Origin: Poecilobothrus nobilitatus
Taxonomy: Eukaryota; Arthropoda; Insecta; Diptera; Dolichopodidae
Assembly: GCA_947095535.1 (NCBI GenBank)
Contig: OX352774.1
Span: 31,884,496 to 31,948,495 of the forward strand
Direction: 5' to 3'
DNA: 64,000 nt
In this document: piece by piece, positions 23,951 through 35,930 of the stretch
How the letters are laid out: each line of letters opens with the position of its first letter
Numbering within the stretch: the stretch's first letter is position 1
Made by a program: the position numbers and the translations under genes
The notes under the pieces: model-generated
The model's database searches: none
What the model was told of the DNA's origin: nothing
What the model saw: only the letters and a program-made list of their open reading frames with translations

Positions 23951-26900
23951 AAAATGAAAATAAAAAGAAAAGAGAATTACCCCTGTAGACCTAATATCTT
24001 ATATGATTTTATGTACATAATATGTAATAAATTTAAGAACGAAGTTGAATATTCCTTTTAAAAGATATTCTCTGTTTTTTTTTTTTTTTTTTTTTTTTGA
24101 GTAGAGAAGGATAATAATAATAAAAAACGAAAGGAAAGAAAGTAATGAAAATTTATTCAAATCAAAGGATATGGCTTATATCAATGTCATTATCATTTAT
24201 TGGCGATATACAAACGAATATTTGATAAGATCAGATTCGAAAAGAAATGAAATTTTTGTATCAAAAAAAAATCTAATATGACTGAATAACTCTTCATTTT
24301 TAATTTATCATCAAAAGGCAGAGACGGCTGCTGTTGTGATCATAGTAATTTTACTATAGTTTAATAGAAAAATTGTCAAATTGAATTATGACATTTTAAA
24401 AATACTTGTAAAGCTATCATTATTTTTATAATCAAGTTTAAATTGTTAGAATATAATATTTTGTGAAAATTCGGAATGATTAGAAAGGTTAATTGGAATC
24501 TTTGGAGTTATTAGAAAGGTTAATTGTATTTTTTGCGAAGAATGACTCCAAAACAAAAAGTCAATTCATAGTCAGGGGTGCTAAGATAGGAAGGTTAAAC
24601 TAAATATTTTTTTCATTTCTAGGGAACGCATAAGACGGAAAATAGATCGTACTACAAAAAAATTTTCGTATGCCGAAACATAAATATAATAATGGTACCA
24701 GATAATACTCTAAATACCAAACTATGGCCAAAATTTTCTTTCATCAGTCAAAATTGAGATTAATTTAATAAACCCAACCTGTTGAAATTTTATTATTGGT
24801 ATAATACATATATATATATTTTCGAAGATGGTAAATTATTATTGCGCTTTTATCAAAAAAAAAAAAAAAAAAAGAGACAGAATATGTATTATATTTATAA
24901 TGTTATTTGATTTTACTTTCATTTCTGTTTGTTTATTAAATATTAAAAAGTTTTCAAATCACTTGAATATTATAGTTAAATTTTTTTTTTCTTTCCAAAA
25001 ATTTACTTTATTTATGATCAGATCTTGGTAAAAATTTTCAATTGTTATATTTTTAGATTTGTTGAGGGATGAAATGAAATTTTTTCTTTTTATATCTATA
25101 GATACTTTTCAATTATTTTTTTTTCCTTCCCTATTTCGCCTGATTCGTCTTTTTTTTTTCAGTTTTGTTTAAATTATTGTTTTGATTATTTGTTTCATTG
25201 TATTTACAATACTTTGTTATATATACATTTTTATAATTTCCTTTGGGAGTCTAGATTCTTCTTTATAACAAATTTACGTTTAATATCTGCTGAACGCACA
25301 CAAAATATGTTCTCCCATTATTAAAAATACATATAAGAATAACTCGTATCATACCTTTTTGAACGTATATAATATACGTTTAGGTGGGATATCATAAAGC
25401 CAAATGTTATAAAACTATAATTTACGAATACGCTCTTATAACCCATTCTCATATAAAACTATGAAGTCAAATTAGACAAAAAACTATGTATTTTTATTCA
25501 AAATTGTATGTCGTAAAGCCACAATTGAATTATTCTTCATTTCACATTATATCATCATTGACTTTACATTACTATTATCTCTTGAAGACATTACTCTTAT
25601 AATATAAAGTTTTTTTTTTAGAATACGGTTAATTTTTTTCTAAATATTTTGAGGAAAGAGGTAATAATAGCCTAAATAATCCAATAATAGCCTCTTATGT
25701 ATGATATCCGAAGCGATAGATCAACGACATTGTGTTTCATTTGCTGCCAGCCCATTTCCATGTAATTTCTGTTCCTGGAGATATTTCCAACTTGGGTTTC
25801 CTTAAAATGGTCAGCGTTACGATTTTTAAATTTTAAAATATTTTCTATTAAAATTTTTTTAGTCTAATGATGACATATGACCGCTAATATGGCTTTATGG
25901 CATATTTAAACGAGTGATATTATCTCAGTGCCACAATATACGAATATCTATATTGCTTTATGTACATTCATGTGAATCATACCATTATATTCATAAATTT
26001 CGGGGTTAAGACGTATGGTTTAATAACACCCCACCATATATATGTGTTTTATATAGAGAAGTGTTATGAACTCAGATTTAAAATTTTTTGCTAAAAATAA
26101 AAATAAAAAGAAAAACAAATATGTTTGGGAATTATTTTAAGATCGAAATGGCTAAACAATTTAAAAAGGAAACTAAAAAAAAAAAAAAAACAAAAAAAAA
26201 AAAAAAAAGCATTATAAAAAATTATAATGGTTAACAAGTTATTTCATCACTAACTCTCAAACGCAATTCACTTTTATACCATTATGTGGCTTACGGTTTC
26301 TGAGGCTATTATTAGATACTTTATTTTTTTGTTTTTTTATGAATCTGAAAGATATTTTTCCCCCGGAATTTTTATGTTTTTATTATAATTTTATAGGTGT
26401 ATTTGGGATGGTTTTATTTTATTTATAATAGGTATATAAATATTATATAGGTATATAAATATTATTCATAAAAGATACAATGAACAGAAGTAGATATTCA
26501 TATAATATTGTTCTTTTAGTTAGTAAGAAAGATATAATAAAAAAAAATTGAATTGTTTTAGAGCACAGACATTTTTTATTTTATTTTTTTTTATTTTAAA
26601 TTTCTTTAAGAGTAAAAAGAAATTTTTTAAAAATGCTGCAAAATATTTTTGGTTTTTTTTTTTTATCGTATTTTGATTTCTATTTTGAGTTGAACTGATA
26701 TAAAAAAAATTAAAAACAAAACTATCAAGAATTGTATTTAAATAAATAATGTGTTTTAAACACTTTAACTGATTCTTGAAATGATTTTTTTAATTAATTA
26801 TAAAAAAATCTTCAAAATATTCAGATTTATATTTCGTAAAAAAAACTTCGGCTATATGTTTAAGGACGTCAAAGTTTTGTTCAGTTTTTTAACAAATATA

Positions 26901-27603
26901 ACTCATAAGTACTTCATGTTAAGTGACAGTACTAACGTTTTTTACATTCAAGATAAAACGGATCAAGGCATTTCTTTAGTCCTGTTTAATTCTTAAAATG
27001 AAATTGGTTCATTTGATGAAGAGACTTATAATAATATTGCAAAATTAAAACAGTAGGTATAGTTAAATTATTAAATACTAGATTTAAAATTTAAAACTGA
27101 TAAGTATTTTAGGATAAACTTCCGCAGAGGGGTGAAGAGTTATATGACGTCATCACATAACGGTACTTTATTTCTCCAAGTTTCGATATATAAATCATTA
27201 GTGGTGATGCCTCTATCTGGTGGTTCAAAAATGCATTACAATTTTAATTAAATCGTTATATTTTCCCTGTTAAACAATAAACTGGAACCATTTTTTACAA
27301 CTGTGTAGAGCGTGATACTGTCGTTAATTTACGAAACATAGTCCCGTCAAATATTTGCCCGATTACCTGACTTCTGCTGAAATTCTCAAAAAAATCAAAT
27401 GTATCCATTTTTCTCTTATATTAATTTGCATTTGCATTTGACCATCATACTTTAGTTATTTATTAATTGTATAGTACGAAATATGAATTTTGTGTGCTTA
27501 TATAAATTAATTATACATATATATTATTTTAAAATTTTATTAAATTTAACATTTTGTAAAAAGATTAATAATACCTACTTATACTTTTGTTTAATTTTTT
27601 TAG
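23951..27603. other. AT-rich stretch upstream of the first recognised exon
   Basis: No exon or repeat family recognised. It contains the longest homopolymer of the window, T24 at about 24075-24098. A CTTATGGCATAAAG-type motif recurs loosely in 25390-25900. The sequence immediately before 27604 is intron (pyrimidine-rich tract and AG), so an unseen upstream exon must lie further left or outside the window. Confidence 0.5.
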
Positions 27604-27670
27604 GCTACAGACGACGATTTTGATAGCCAAGGACTGAATCCGCCACCGATGCCGCCGCCACCAGACAAAA
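27604..27670 (+). CDS. collagen-like gene, internal exon a (acidic/proline-rich linker)
   Basis: This 67-bp exon lies between a TTTTTTTAG acceptor and a GTAAGT donor. Only one frame is open: 22 codons reading an acidic stretch (TDDDFDSQG) and a proline run (NPPPMPPPPDK), ending with one extra base. That base joins the first two bases of the exon at 34925 to make ATG (Met) and continues without a break into Gly-X-Y repeats; this phase match is the main evidence that the exon is real. It begins in phase 0 and has no start codon, so at least one upstream exon is missing. It likely lies just before the first collagenous domain. A membrane-proximal linker of a transmembrane collagen is a possible reading, not shown. 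Confidence 0.8.
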
Positions 27671-28065
27671 GTAAGTTTATTTTTATTTATAAATAATATC
27701 CATCTTGTAGAAATTTAAAAAAAAAAAATTATTGAACAGTAGATACACTTATTTTTGATTATTGAACTTTTATAATTTACAAGAAAATAAATATTAAATA
27801 TTTAGGAAGAAGGTCAACGTCTATGTTCTAAACACTCCTCCCAACAATAAGTTCCCATATTTCCGAATTCGTTTTACTCCTATTATTTTATTCCTATTTT
27901 CCCTAATCAGCAAACCAAACAGTACAATGTACCATAGATTCTTACATAATGTTTGCTTTAAAATGGCTACCTAGCTTTTGGTTTGATTAAGTTCAACACA
28001 ACTAGAGAGAACTCGTTGGTTTCTTTTAAAATTTCCGGCAGCGGATCACAATCCTACGCGCCAAA

Positions 28066-28296
28066 ATCAACTTGCGACAAAATCTTGCATTACAAAATTT
28101 ATCTTTCTAAAATCTTGCATTACAAAATGGACTCAAAAGCATGGTTATGAGGGATTTTAGAGTTGGATTCAAAAGCAGGTTTGCCACTTTTTCAGAATAT
28201 ACAATATAAGAATATGTGACATTCTGAATTACACGTAAGATTTTGTCCTAGTAGATTTTGGAAAAAAGATTTTGTTTTAAAAGATTTTCGAAATGT
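28066..28296. repeat. element E2: same core as E1, different 15-bp inverted arrays
   Basis: Left array at about 28078-28128: units of 15 bp (AAAATCTTGCATTAC, AAAATTTATCTTTCT, AAAATCTTGCATTAC), preceded by a 16-bp variant. Right array at about 28235-28296: about four units in inverted orientation (complement AAAATCTACTAGGAC, AAAATCTTTTTTCC and others) with 14 to 15-bp spacing. The core at 28150-28240 matches E1 (TTTTAGAGTTGGATTCAAAA, CACTTTTTCAGAATAT, ATATGTGACATTCTGAATTA). It lies in intron a of the collagen-like gene. Element class unknown. Confidence 0.7.
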
Positions 28297-29315
28297 TTGG
28301 TTTAATAGGGACGAATGCTTTTTGATTTGTTCAAGTTAAATACATACTTCCAAAAAGAATTCGTGTGTTGATCTCATTAGTTTCTTTCGAGATTATTATC
28401 TACGCTCACAAAAATGAAAACTTAAAAACTGAATGAAATTTTAATTATAATTTAAAATTATCAACATTTTAGTTTTTCTTAACTTTATTTCTGTTTCCAA
28501 TTTAAATATTTATAAAAAAAAAATATTAAATGTAACTTCAATTCATATATGAAGCCAATTATCACTGTGTTTATTGTTTTTTTTTTAATCTAAAAAATAT
28601 TAAAATCTTTGTGTAAGACAACAAGTTCTCAAAACTTTGACACCAAAATAAAAAAAAAAACATCTAATTATTTTTTTTTTTTGTATAAATTTTTGGCGTG
28701 TAGAATGTGGAACGATCTTAATAACCAAACATAACCTCAAAACAATTTTTTTAATAACCTTATTTTTAACATTAAAAAAAATAAAGTTTTTGTATTATTT
28801 TCTGAAAAGCAAAAAGTAAAAATAAAAAAAAAATAAAAATAAAAACTGAAATTGATATTAAAAAAGTTAGCAGAATATTTCGAAACTTGTACATTTTATT
28901 TTTTTCATTTTTTATTGTTTTTATTACTGTTATTGTTAAGTATATGTTGAATAAAGACCGTTAATTGTAAAAAGATATAACCGCAACTATTATAAAAAAT
29001 ATTAAAAAAACATGTAAAAATGAAACAAAAAATATTTTAATAAAAGTAAGAAAAAAAAAAATACAAAAAAAAAACATTTTATAAGTCTGCATAACTTTGA
29101 GAAATTTTTTTTTTTAATTCCCGTCAAAAACCAAAAATAAGTGCATGAACAATTAATTTAGTTTTAAGTGAAATTTTTCTGAAAATATTTACAGTATTAT
29201 TTTCAAATTAATAGTAAAATATTATTCGTAAAATTTTAATTAAAATTATAATTTTAATAAATCATCTTATACGAGAAAAGGTTTCTTGTCATTTTCTTTT
29301 TGTCATTTTTAGCTT

Positions 29316-29372
29316 GATATCATAACACAATTAAGTAAATTAATATTATTTACTTAATTGTGTTATGATATC
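29316..29372. repeat. near-perfect 57-bp palindrome
   Basis: Arms of 24 to 25 bp (GATATCATAACACAATTAAG... and its exact complement ending TGTGTTATGATATC) are separated by a 7 to 9-base AT loop centred near 29344. No mismatch occurs in the 24-bp arms. It may be a tiny foldback element or a hairpin-forming transcript segment within the intron. Confidence 0.85.
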
Positions 29373-29517
29373 ATGCCAAATCGATTAACAACTTTTATAA
29401 ACCTTGCCTAATTTCGACAACTGTTTCAGCAGATTCTTTTAAAAGACAAAAATAAAACAAAGTATTATTATATTTTATTCTTTCAGAACTCTCTATACTC
29501 TTCTTTAACTGTTCTAC

Positions 29518-29634
29518 TGGCGCCTCAGTGGCTTAGTAAGTGGTAGTAAATACACATCGTAAGAATAATAACTCCTAACGACATTAATATAGTGATTTGT
29601 AATTTCCTTGTCACATTTATGTGGCAGGCAATAA
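29518..29634 (+). repeat. degenerate tRNA-derived SINE, copy S4
   Basis: The head GGCGCCTCAGTGGCTTAGTA matches the A-box end of the family. The B-box segment is deleted, and the body resumes at CATCGTAAGAATAATAACTCC and ends with ATTTCCTTGTCACATTTATG. It is an internally deleted copy. Confidence 0.65.
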
Positions 29635-30239
29635 ACAAAAAAAAAAACTGTTGCACCGTTTGTTATTTTATTGAGGATGCCGTATTAGTAACAAAAAAAT
29701 TTAATTTTAAAACAAAATGTTATTTAGATATATATTTGCTTTTCATATTTCAGCTTTTATTGTTGTAAGAACATTAAGTCTAAAATATTATATGCAGTTT
29801 AAGCTTTTCGAATTTTTCCAACCACTTTCATCCTTTGGAACATAATATGGTCGTTTTATATAATATGTTCTATATTATAACAGTATATCCTCTTCGTCAT
29901 ATTATGGACGATTTTTCATTACTTTTAGTAATCTAAGATCATTAATTTGTTGACAGTTTTCAAGTTTTAAAATAATATTTTTATTCTAAAAAATATTTTA
30001 TTTTCTTTTTATTTTATCATATTAGTACACATTTATAAATTCTCAGGATGTGTTATTTTTAATATAGATAAAATTGTAATTTTTTTTTTTCAATTGCGAT
30101 AACCTTTCAATTACAAAACCTCGTCAAACCTTGAAAGTTAATTAAAATTAAATCACATTCGTTATACTTTTCTTACAAACCTGTCTTTACAGCATTTTAA
30201 TTTGCCTTTATTAGTATGTACCTACATTAATATTTTTTT

Positions 30240-30830
30240 TCTTCTTTTCTCATTCCTTTGGAGAATATAGGGCTTTAACAAAACTTCTCCAATTTTCTCT
30301 ATCTAGCGTCAATCTTTTCACTTCCGCCCAAGAATTTCAACTATTTTCTATCTCTTTTTGGATACTAATTTTTCAAGTGGCTCTATATATGTCTTTCCAC
30401 TTTACTTCTTCCTTGAGAATTCCAGTCTAATATTTGACGTGCCACTTATGTTGTTGGATGTCTGAGGATTTGGCCGATTCATATCCATTTCTTTCTTCCT
30501 ATTTGGATTTCTATCGGGTCTTCACCCATAACTTTTATTGTCTATTCTTATTCGCTAGAAGATTCTACATATTATTCTTAGGCAATTATTGGTGAAGATC
30601 TGTAATTTTTAATGTTGGTATCGATTATCGACCAAGTTTTACTTCTATATAGTAGTTCCGATTGCAAGAGTTGAATATTCTGATAATAGTCGAGCGGGCT
30701 AATTGCTGTATTTTCCAGGTTGCCCATAGTCTCACAAAGTCCCTTCTTACCTTCGATATTCTGAGCTCTATATCCTTCGCAGTTCCTCCATTTATTGAAA
30801 TCATGTACATTAATATTATGAACCACTAAT
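30240..30830 (-). pseudogene. non-LTR retrotransposon 3' fragment (reverse transcriptase C-terminal region)
   Basis: On the minus strand, several frames together read the C-terminus of a LINE polyprotein. A first part has NGGTAKDIELRISKVRRDF, then a segment ending with LLYGSETW-like sequence degraded to YYIEVKLGR. A second part has GRKKW.*IGQILRHP followed by LDWNSQGRSKVERH, corresponding to the familiar RRKWxWIGHxLR...LxWNPQGKRKRGRP tail. A last part has LEKFC.SPIFSKG. Stops and frameshifts show decay, and endonuclease and RT catalytic core are absent. It is antisense to the surrounding collagen-like gene. The GAGAAG-rich 3' tail lies at about 30235-30260. Confidence 0.75.
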
Positions 30831-32914
30831 AATGTTTGTTACAAATATTATTACGAAATTTCGAATATAACTTCGAAAACTTAATTTTGTAATTGTATTT
30901 AAGTAAAGTACCTAGTAGTTAAAAATACAAAAAAAAAAAATCTATAATAAAATGGTAGCAGATTAAGCAAAATAAAAGAATTAAATAAAAAAAAAAATAA
31001 AATAAAATTCTTAATTAGATAATGAGAGAATATTACACTGTATATAACTGTTTATTTATTTATTTTTTTTTTTTCTGGAACTTTTTATTTTTTTTTAGAT
31101 TTTATATTAAATTTTGTTTTTGTCTAGATTTTATCAGTTTGTTGCTATTTGTTGCTTTTTTTTTTATTTTAAAAACAAGAACATGAACGTTTTTTTTTTT
31201 TTTTTCCAAGAAAATAAAATTAATTTTTCTTTATATTGTGTACTGACAAAGTGCCACTATAACTGTAAAAAAAATAAAAAATAAAAAAACAACAAAAGGA
31301 AAGAAAGAAAAAATGGAATTAAATGATTAAATCGTACGTGTAAATAGTGACAAAAATCGATTAAATAACTGTAGTTGTAATTTAATCCCAACTGACTACA
31401 AAGAATAGTCTGTATAGACGTGCATCAGCCTGCTTATTTGTAACATATTTTGGTTTATGAATATATAATTTTGTATGCTTTAAAGAACAAGAGTTAAAGG
31501 AGGTATACTTCCGAGTAATGAATTCGACTACCGACTCTATTACACTTTGCACAAATTTATTTGTTTATATTTTGTCCCATTGCATATTATGTGAATTTTG
31601 AAAATGTATGTCAAATGTTTGTTTTTTGCAATGGGTCGAATACATAAAACTGAGCTTGAATGTCAAAAATATCAAATGTCACTTTTCCAAACAAAACCTA
31701 TCTCTAACTTGTAATTTTTGTTTGAAAATATCAGATTTGAGTTGAAACTCATACATCCGACTCAATGGCTTGAACTTGAATGCATAAAAACGAATTTGAT
31801 CTTAAATCTAACATTTCCTTCAAAATCTACAAGTTTTAACATAGGTTTTCTTGAAAAAATCATAGTTATTTGAGTTTAAACTCAATTTTATACATTCGAC
31901 TCAATTTATTAATTCAAATTCTGTTTCAAATATTTTCACTTTTTATGAAACCAATAAAATTTATAAGATTTTTTTCTTCTTTGCCACTTAATCGTTTTTT
32001 GTAATCTACTTAATTTCACTGTCCTTTTTTTTAGGTTATTCCCCTGCTTTTTCACTCATCCTAAAAGTGCTTTCCATATTTTAATTTCCAATTAATTATA
32101 TTTGATTTCAACTTTCAGTTTTCGTAACGGTTTCCAGAACTGTCTATTATTAACTTAATTTCGGAATAAAACCCTGAATTTGTATGATTCTATACACCAA
32201 AGGTGACACATAGTAGTACATAACAAACACATTATATGCGTATATTTATATAACACATCGTAAAATGGACTTTTGTCAGAACGTGACGGTTTGTGTCACG
32301 TTCCAGAAGTATAATTGTTTTTTTTCTTTTTGTTCATTTTAATTTTTTTTTGTCTTCCTTTTATAACTGTTATATTATTTCCTTTTGTTGTTTTAGACTT
32401 TTCAGGATTTAATTTGTAGGAATTTTGTACAAGAAAAAGAAGACAATTTCTTAATTTGGCAAATAAAATTAAGCTATTTTAAGAAACTTCTGATCTGATC
32501 CCTATATTTTGTAGACTGTATCAACAATAATAAATGCCAAAGTATACCAAAATAAATTTTATTATTTTATTTTTATTTTTAAACATTAAAGATATAAGAT
32601 ACCTATCTATTGAAAAATGAAACTACTTTTTATAACTTTAATTAAAGTTTTGGGTTAAAAATAAACATGGCAAAAATAAAAGGCAAAACAAATCTATTTA
32701 TCAAATAAATATATTTATAAATATTTTTTATTTTTTTTTTTAATTAAGATACTTAAAATACTTTATTTTTTTTTTTTGTAAATTTTTTGACATAGGATTA
32801 AAAAATTGAGGCTAAAATTATATAATATAATATATTAAAGTTTATAAAAAAATTTATAATAAAAATATTGGGATTATTTTTAAGGTCCTTTAATTTATAA
32901 TGTAGGTAGGCCTG

Positions 32915-33780
32915 TGATACTTTTGGTTTTTAGCACATTTCCAAAAAAATTTTGAAAAAATGTGCCTATTAGTTTCACTCTGTCCGTCCGTTCGTCTGTC
33001 TGGCCGTCCGTCCGTCTGTCTGTCCATCTGTCCGTCTGTTTACTAAACTTCTACACCGTTAAAGATAGAAAAAAAGAATTTTAACCATGGGTAGAATAGA
33101 AAAAATAATTTTGTGGAACAACTTTTTCATGTAGCCCTATCCATCAGGGAACTACAGTCCCTCAAACTTTGAAAAAGCCCTATTTTTAAACGCGTATATT
33201 TCATGTTCCGCTTAACATTTTTTCAATCTGACGCTATTCGACAGGATTTTTTTTTACCTTTCTAAATCAATATGAAAATTGTATATACATTTTTAATTTA
33301 GTATTTAAATTTACCGTTATTTGAAAACCAAATTTCGCATGATTTTTTTACCTTCATAACTCCGGCTCGCTTTCAGATAGGGGCTTGAAATTTTGAAGCA
33401 AGAAAGAACTTTTAGAATTAGTATAAGTTTCCTCAGAAAATTTTTTGGTAGAACCTCTTGCATAAGAGTTATTACGCCTCAAAAATTGAAAATTTGCTAT
33501 TTTTAGACACCTGTAACTTAAGCATCTCTAAACATTTTTCTTCAGCAAGTCATTAAAATTAAAAGTTCAATAATATACTTTTACGTGTTTTAACGGTTTT
33601 TCTTAGTTATATAGAGTTCCAGACTTACAGACTCTTAAAATTCCAGAAAAGTCCTATTTTCATGTTTTTTCTTATTACATGAAATTTTCAAATTTTTGTG
33701 TAAATCTCAATTCTAAACGTTTGTATAGTCTTTTGGAAATGAGCGCTTTTAAAAACCGTTGATTTACATTCTACCTTGTT
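32915..33780 (+). repeat. interspersed repeat family C, copy C2
   Basis: This is the longest C copy. It has TTAGCACATTTCC, a CTGTCCGTCCGTTCGTCTGT tract (32981-33040), TTTACTAAACTTCTACACCG, GGGAACTACAGTCCC, TTTAAATTTACCGTTATTTG, then TTTTTAGACACCTGTAAC and ACATTTTTCTTCAGCAAG. The last segments resemble the body of element A (CACCTGTAACTTGAACACC, ACATTTTTTTGAAGTAA), so A and C share an internal module. No coding. Confidence 0.7.
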
Positions 33781-34149
33781 TAATTTTATATTCTCAATAT
33801 AAAAATTTTATTTATATGCCGATTTTATGATTACGAGTATCAAACGTTTTTATTTAAAATGAGGCAGGTTTACGTTTTAGTAAACCAATGGATATTAGAT
33901 ATATAGAAATGTGATGTATTCTAAATACTATATATAAGGGCTAAAGTTAAATAGTTGTATGAATTATTAATACTTAAGCTTATTTTTGTGTATCACAATT
34001 GAAAAAATTTTTTTAAAATAAACTTTGATTTTTCATTATATCGTACAAAATACTTTGGTAAATATAGTAATCGTATAAGTAACAACTGTATTTTTCCAAG
34101 TTGACTTTGAACTTTAGACTTTAAATAATTACTTCTTTTATTCAACATT

Positions 34150-34600
34150 TTATATTTTTTTTCATTTTAGGTTTAGTTTTTAAAACATTTTTCAAAATAA
34201 TTTTAAAATTACCTTATTATTGTCTATCTATTCAGTTGATCGGTTCAGATCATCCTGTCTCTTTGTTTAAAAAATGTTTATATCGTTTAAGATAAATAAA
34301 TTTTAACCACGAATATGTATCTTAAAAAATTAATGTTTTGGTGGAAGGTTCTGTAACCTCAATGATTACGTAGTTGTAGCAGCCCCTGTTGTAAAAAACA
34401 ATATTTTCAAATGTGAATACCTCAGGTTTAAAGATTTTTTCAATCTAAAAACGTCAAAGTTAGGTGATTTTTTGCTTTATAAATTAGAGCCTATTGAAAT
34501 TTTTAGAAAGAAAAATCTTTCAGAATTAACAAAAGTTACCTCAGAAAATTGCTTTTTTGAAATAAATTGATTTTTATTTATTATGTTACGTAACTTAAAT
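34150..34600 (+). repeat. interspersed repeat family C, copy C3 (degraded)
   Basis: It has a weak TTTTTCAAAATAATTTT start, a decayed CTGTCTCTTTGTTTAAAAAA region in place of the TCCG tract, TTTAAGATAAATAAATTTTAAC, GTAACCTCAATGATTACGTAG and a CAAAAGTTACCTCAGAAAAT segment matching C2. It ends just before SINE S5 (34616), which may have inserted at its edge. Confidence 0.5.
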
Positions 34601-34615
34601 CATTAAAATACCTTG

Positions 34616-34786
34616 AGAGGCCTCAGTAGCCTAGTAGGTAAGAAGGTATAAGATACGCTGTAAATACCGAGGAAGGGTGGATTTGAATCCCATACACGTC
34701 GTAAACGTTATTCCCCCTTACGAAATTTACAGCCACGTCTGAACAGGAAAGGCTGTGTACTTTCCTGTCCACATTTATGCATTTAC
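34616..34786 (+). repeat. tRNA-derived SINE, copy S5
   Basis: A full-length-looking copy: GGCCTCAGTAGCCTAGTAGG (A-box region), GGATTTGAATCCC (B-box region), CACGTCGTAAACGTTATTCC, then ACAGCCACGTCTGAACAGGA and CTTTCCTGTCCACATTTATG. Pol III boxes and the complete common body are present. It sits 140 bp upstream of the collagen exon at 34925, in sense orientation. Confidence 0.85.
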
Positions 34787-34924
34787 AAAAAAAACCTTTT
34801 TACAAACAAATGTACAAATATATTGACTAAGTATTTATTTTAATTTTTAATTACTACTTAATTTAATTTTACATGCTCGTAGTAATTCAATTACTAATAA
34901 AGTGGTTTTTATTTTTATTTACAG

Positions 34925-35085
34925 TGTATCGAATGGGAATAAAGGGTGAAAAGGGTGAAAGGGGTACTAAAGGGCCACCAGGAGATAGTATACGAGGGCC
35001 ACCAGGACCTCCTGGTCCACCTGGACCAAAAGGAGATGCTGGTCCCTATCCACCGTACGTCGATGTAGCGAATTCAAATAATGGG
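34925..35085 (+). CDS. collagen-like gene, exon b (first Gly-X-Y domain)
   Basis: This 161-bp exon follows a TTATTTACAG acceptor and ends at a GTAAGT donor. With the single base from the previous exon it reads M-YRM then Gly-X-Y: GIK GEK GER GTK GPP, a short interruption GDSIR, then GPP GPP GPP GPK GDA GPY, followed by the non-collagenous PPYVDVANSNNG. It ends in phase 0. Codons and composition stand out sharply from the flanking AT-rich DNA. GPP-rich triplets are typical of stable triple helix, and GEK/GER triplets are typical of collagens generally. Together with exons c and d it supports a secreted or membrane-bound collagen. The in-frame ATG at the junction is internal, not a start, given the continuity with exon a. 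Confidence 0.93.
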
Positions 35086-35930
35086 GTAAGTATTTTAATT
35101 TATATGTAACAAAAATATTACAATTATTTTTATTCAATATTTATATTTTATGACACAACAGCTTAAGATATTCATTCAATATTATAAAGATTTTAATATA
35201 CATAATATATGACATATAATTTTTTCAAGCAATTTCGATAACGTTTTAAGTTTTATGCATATTTCAGGTCTTAATTTTATATAATATATTTAGTATACAT
35301 ATAGTCTTTAATTTTTACTAATTTTATTTAAAACACTAACTTTACAGACTCTTTTAATATTATTAAAAAATTTAAAAATAAAAGTTACGAATTATTTACA
35401 CTTGATTCAGGATATCCTTCTTCTGTTTTCCTTTAGACAGAAGGGAATTATTATTTTAATACGAGTAGATATTTTAACAACTAATGAAATTAGTTTTTCT
35501 TAAATGCAATCAAATTACATATGGTATTATAATATGTTAACACGAAAAATCACAATCCTCCATTATATAGCTAAAAAATATTATTTCTTCAAAATCTAAC
35601 AAATATTTCGGTCGGTTCAAAAAAAAATATTTACTAACTACAAAATTCAAAAAAATAAAGTTTCCAATGTGTTTGAAAAATTTATTTTAAACTGAAAAAA
35701 CCATTTCCATTAGCATTTAATTTAGAACAGCAATATAGTCTTTTTAATAAAATTTTCCAGTTATGAAACAATATTGTATAACTTGTAGGAGTAATTAATT
35801 TTTTTGAGATGCACCGATCTTAAGTGAAACTTTATTCATATTTAAAATTTGAAAAAAAAAAAAAAATTCATAAGACCGATATAGAAAACATTTTTCGTGT
35901 AATCATCGAAGTATTTTTACAAAAGTCTCA

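Larger units (their letters stand above)
27671..34924 (+). other. intron a of the collagen-like gene
   Basis: The intron is 7.25 kb, running from GTAAGT to TTTATTTACAG, with phase 1. It holds element E2, a perfect hairpin, SINE copies S4 and S5, a LINE fragment in antisense, and C-family copies C2 and C3. The remaining sequence (28301-29315, 29635-30239, 30831-32914) shows nothing recognisable apart from A/T tracts and a small AACGTGAC/GTCACGTT dyad at 32279-32302. Confidence 0.75.

Noticed and set aside
31540..31960. Repeated CATCCGACTCAAT-like motif and CCCATTGCA/TGCAATGGG dyad
   Set aside because: Too few and too diverged repeats to define an element from this window alone.
34873..35109. 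Collagen exon read as a single-exon protein starting at ATG 34873
   Set aside because: The region before 34925 is intron with a TTATTTACAG acceptor, and the phase joins exactly to the exon at 27604-27670. The tail after 35085 is past a GTAAGT donor.
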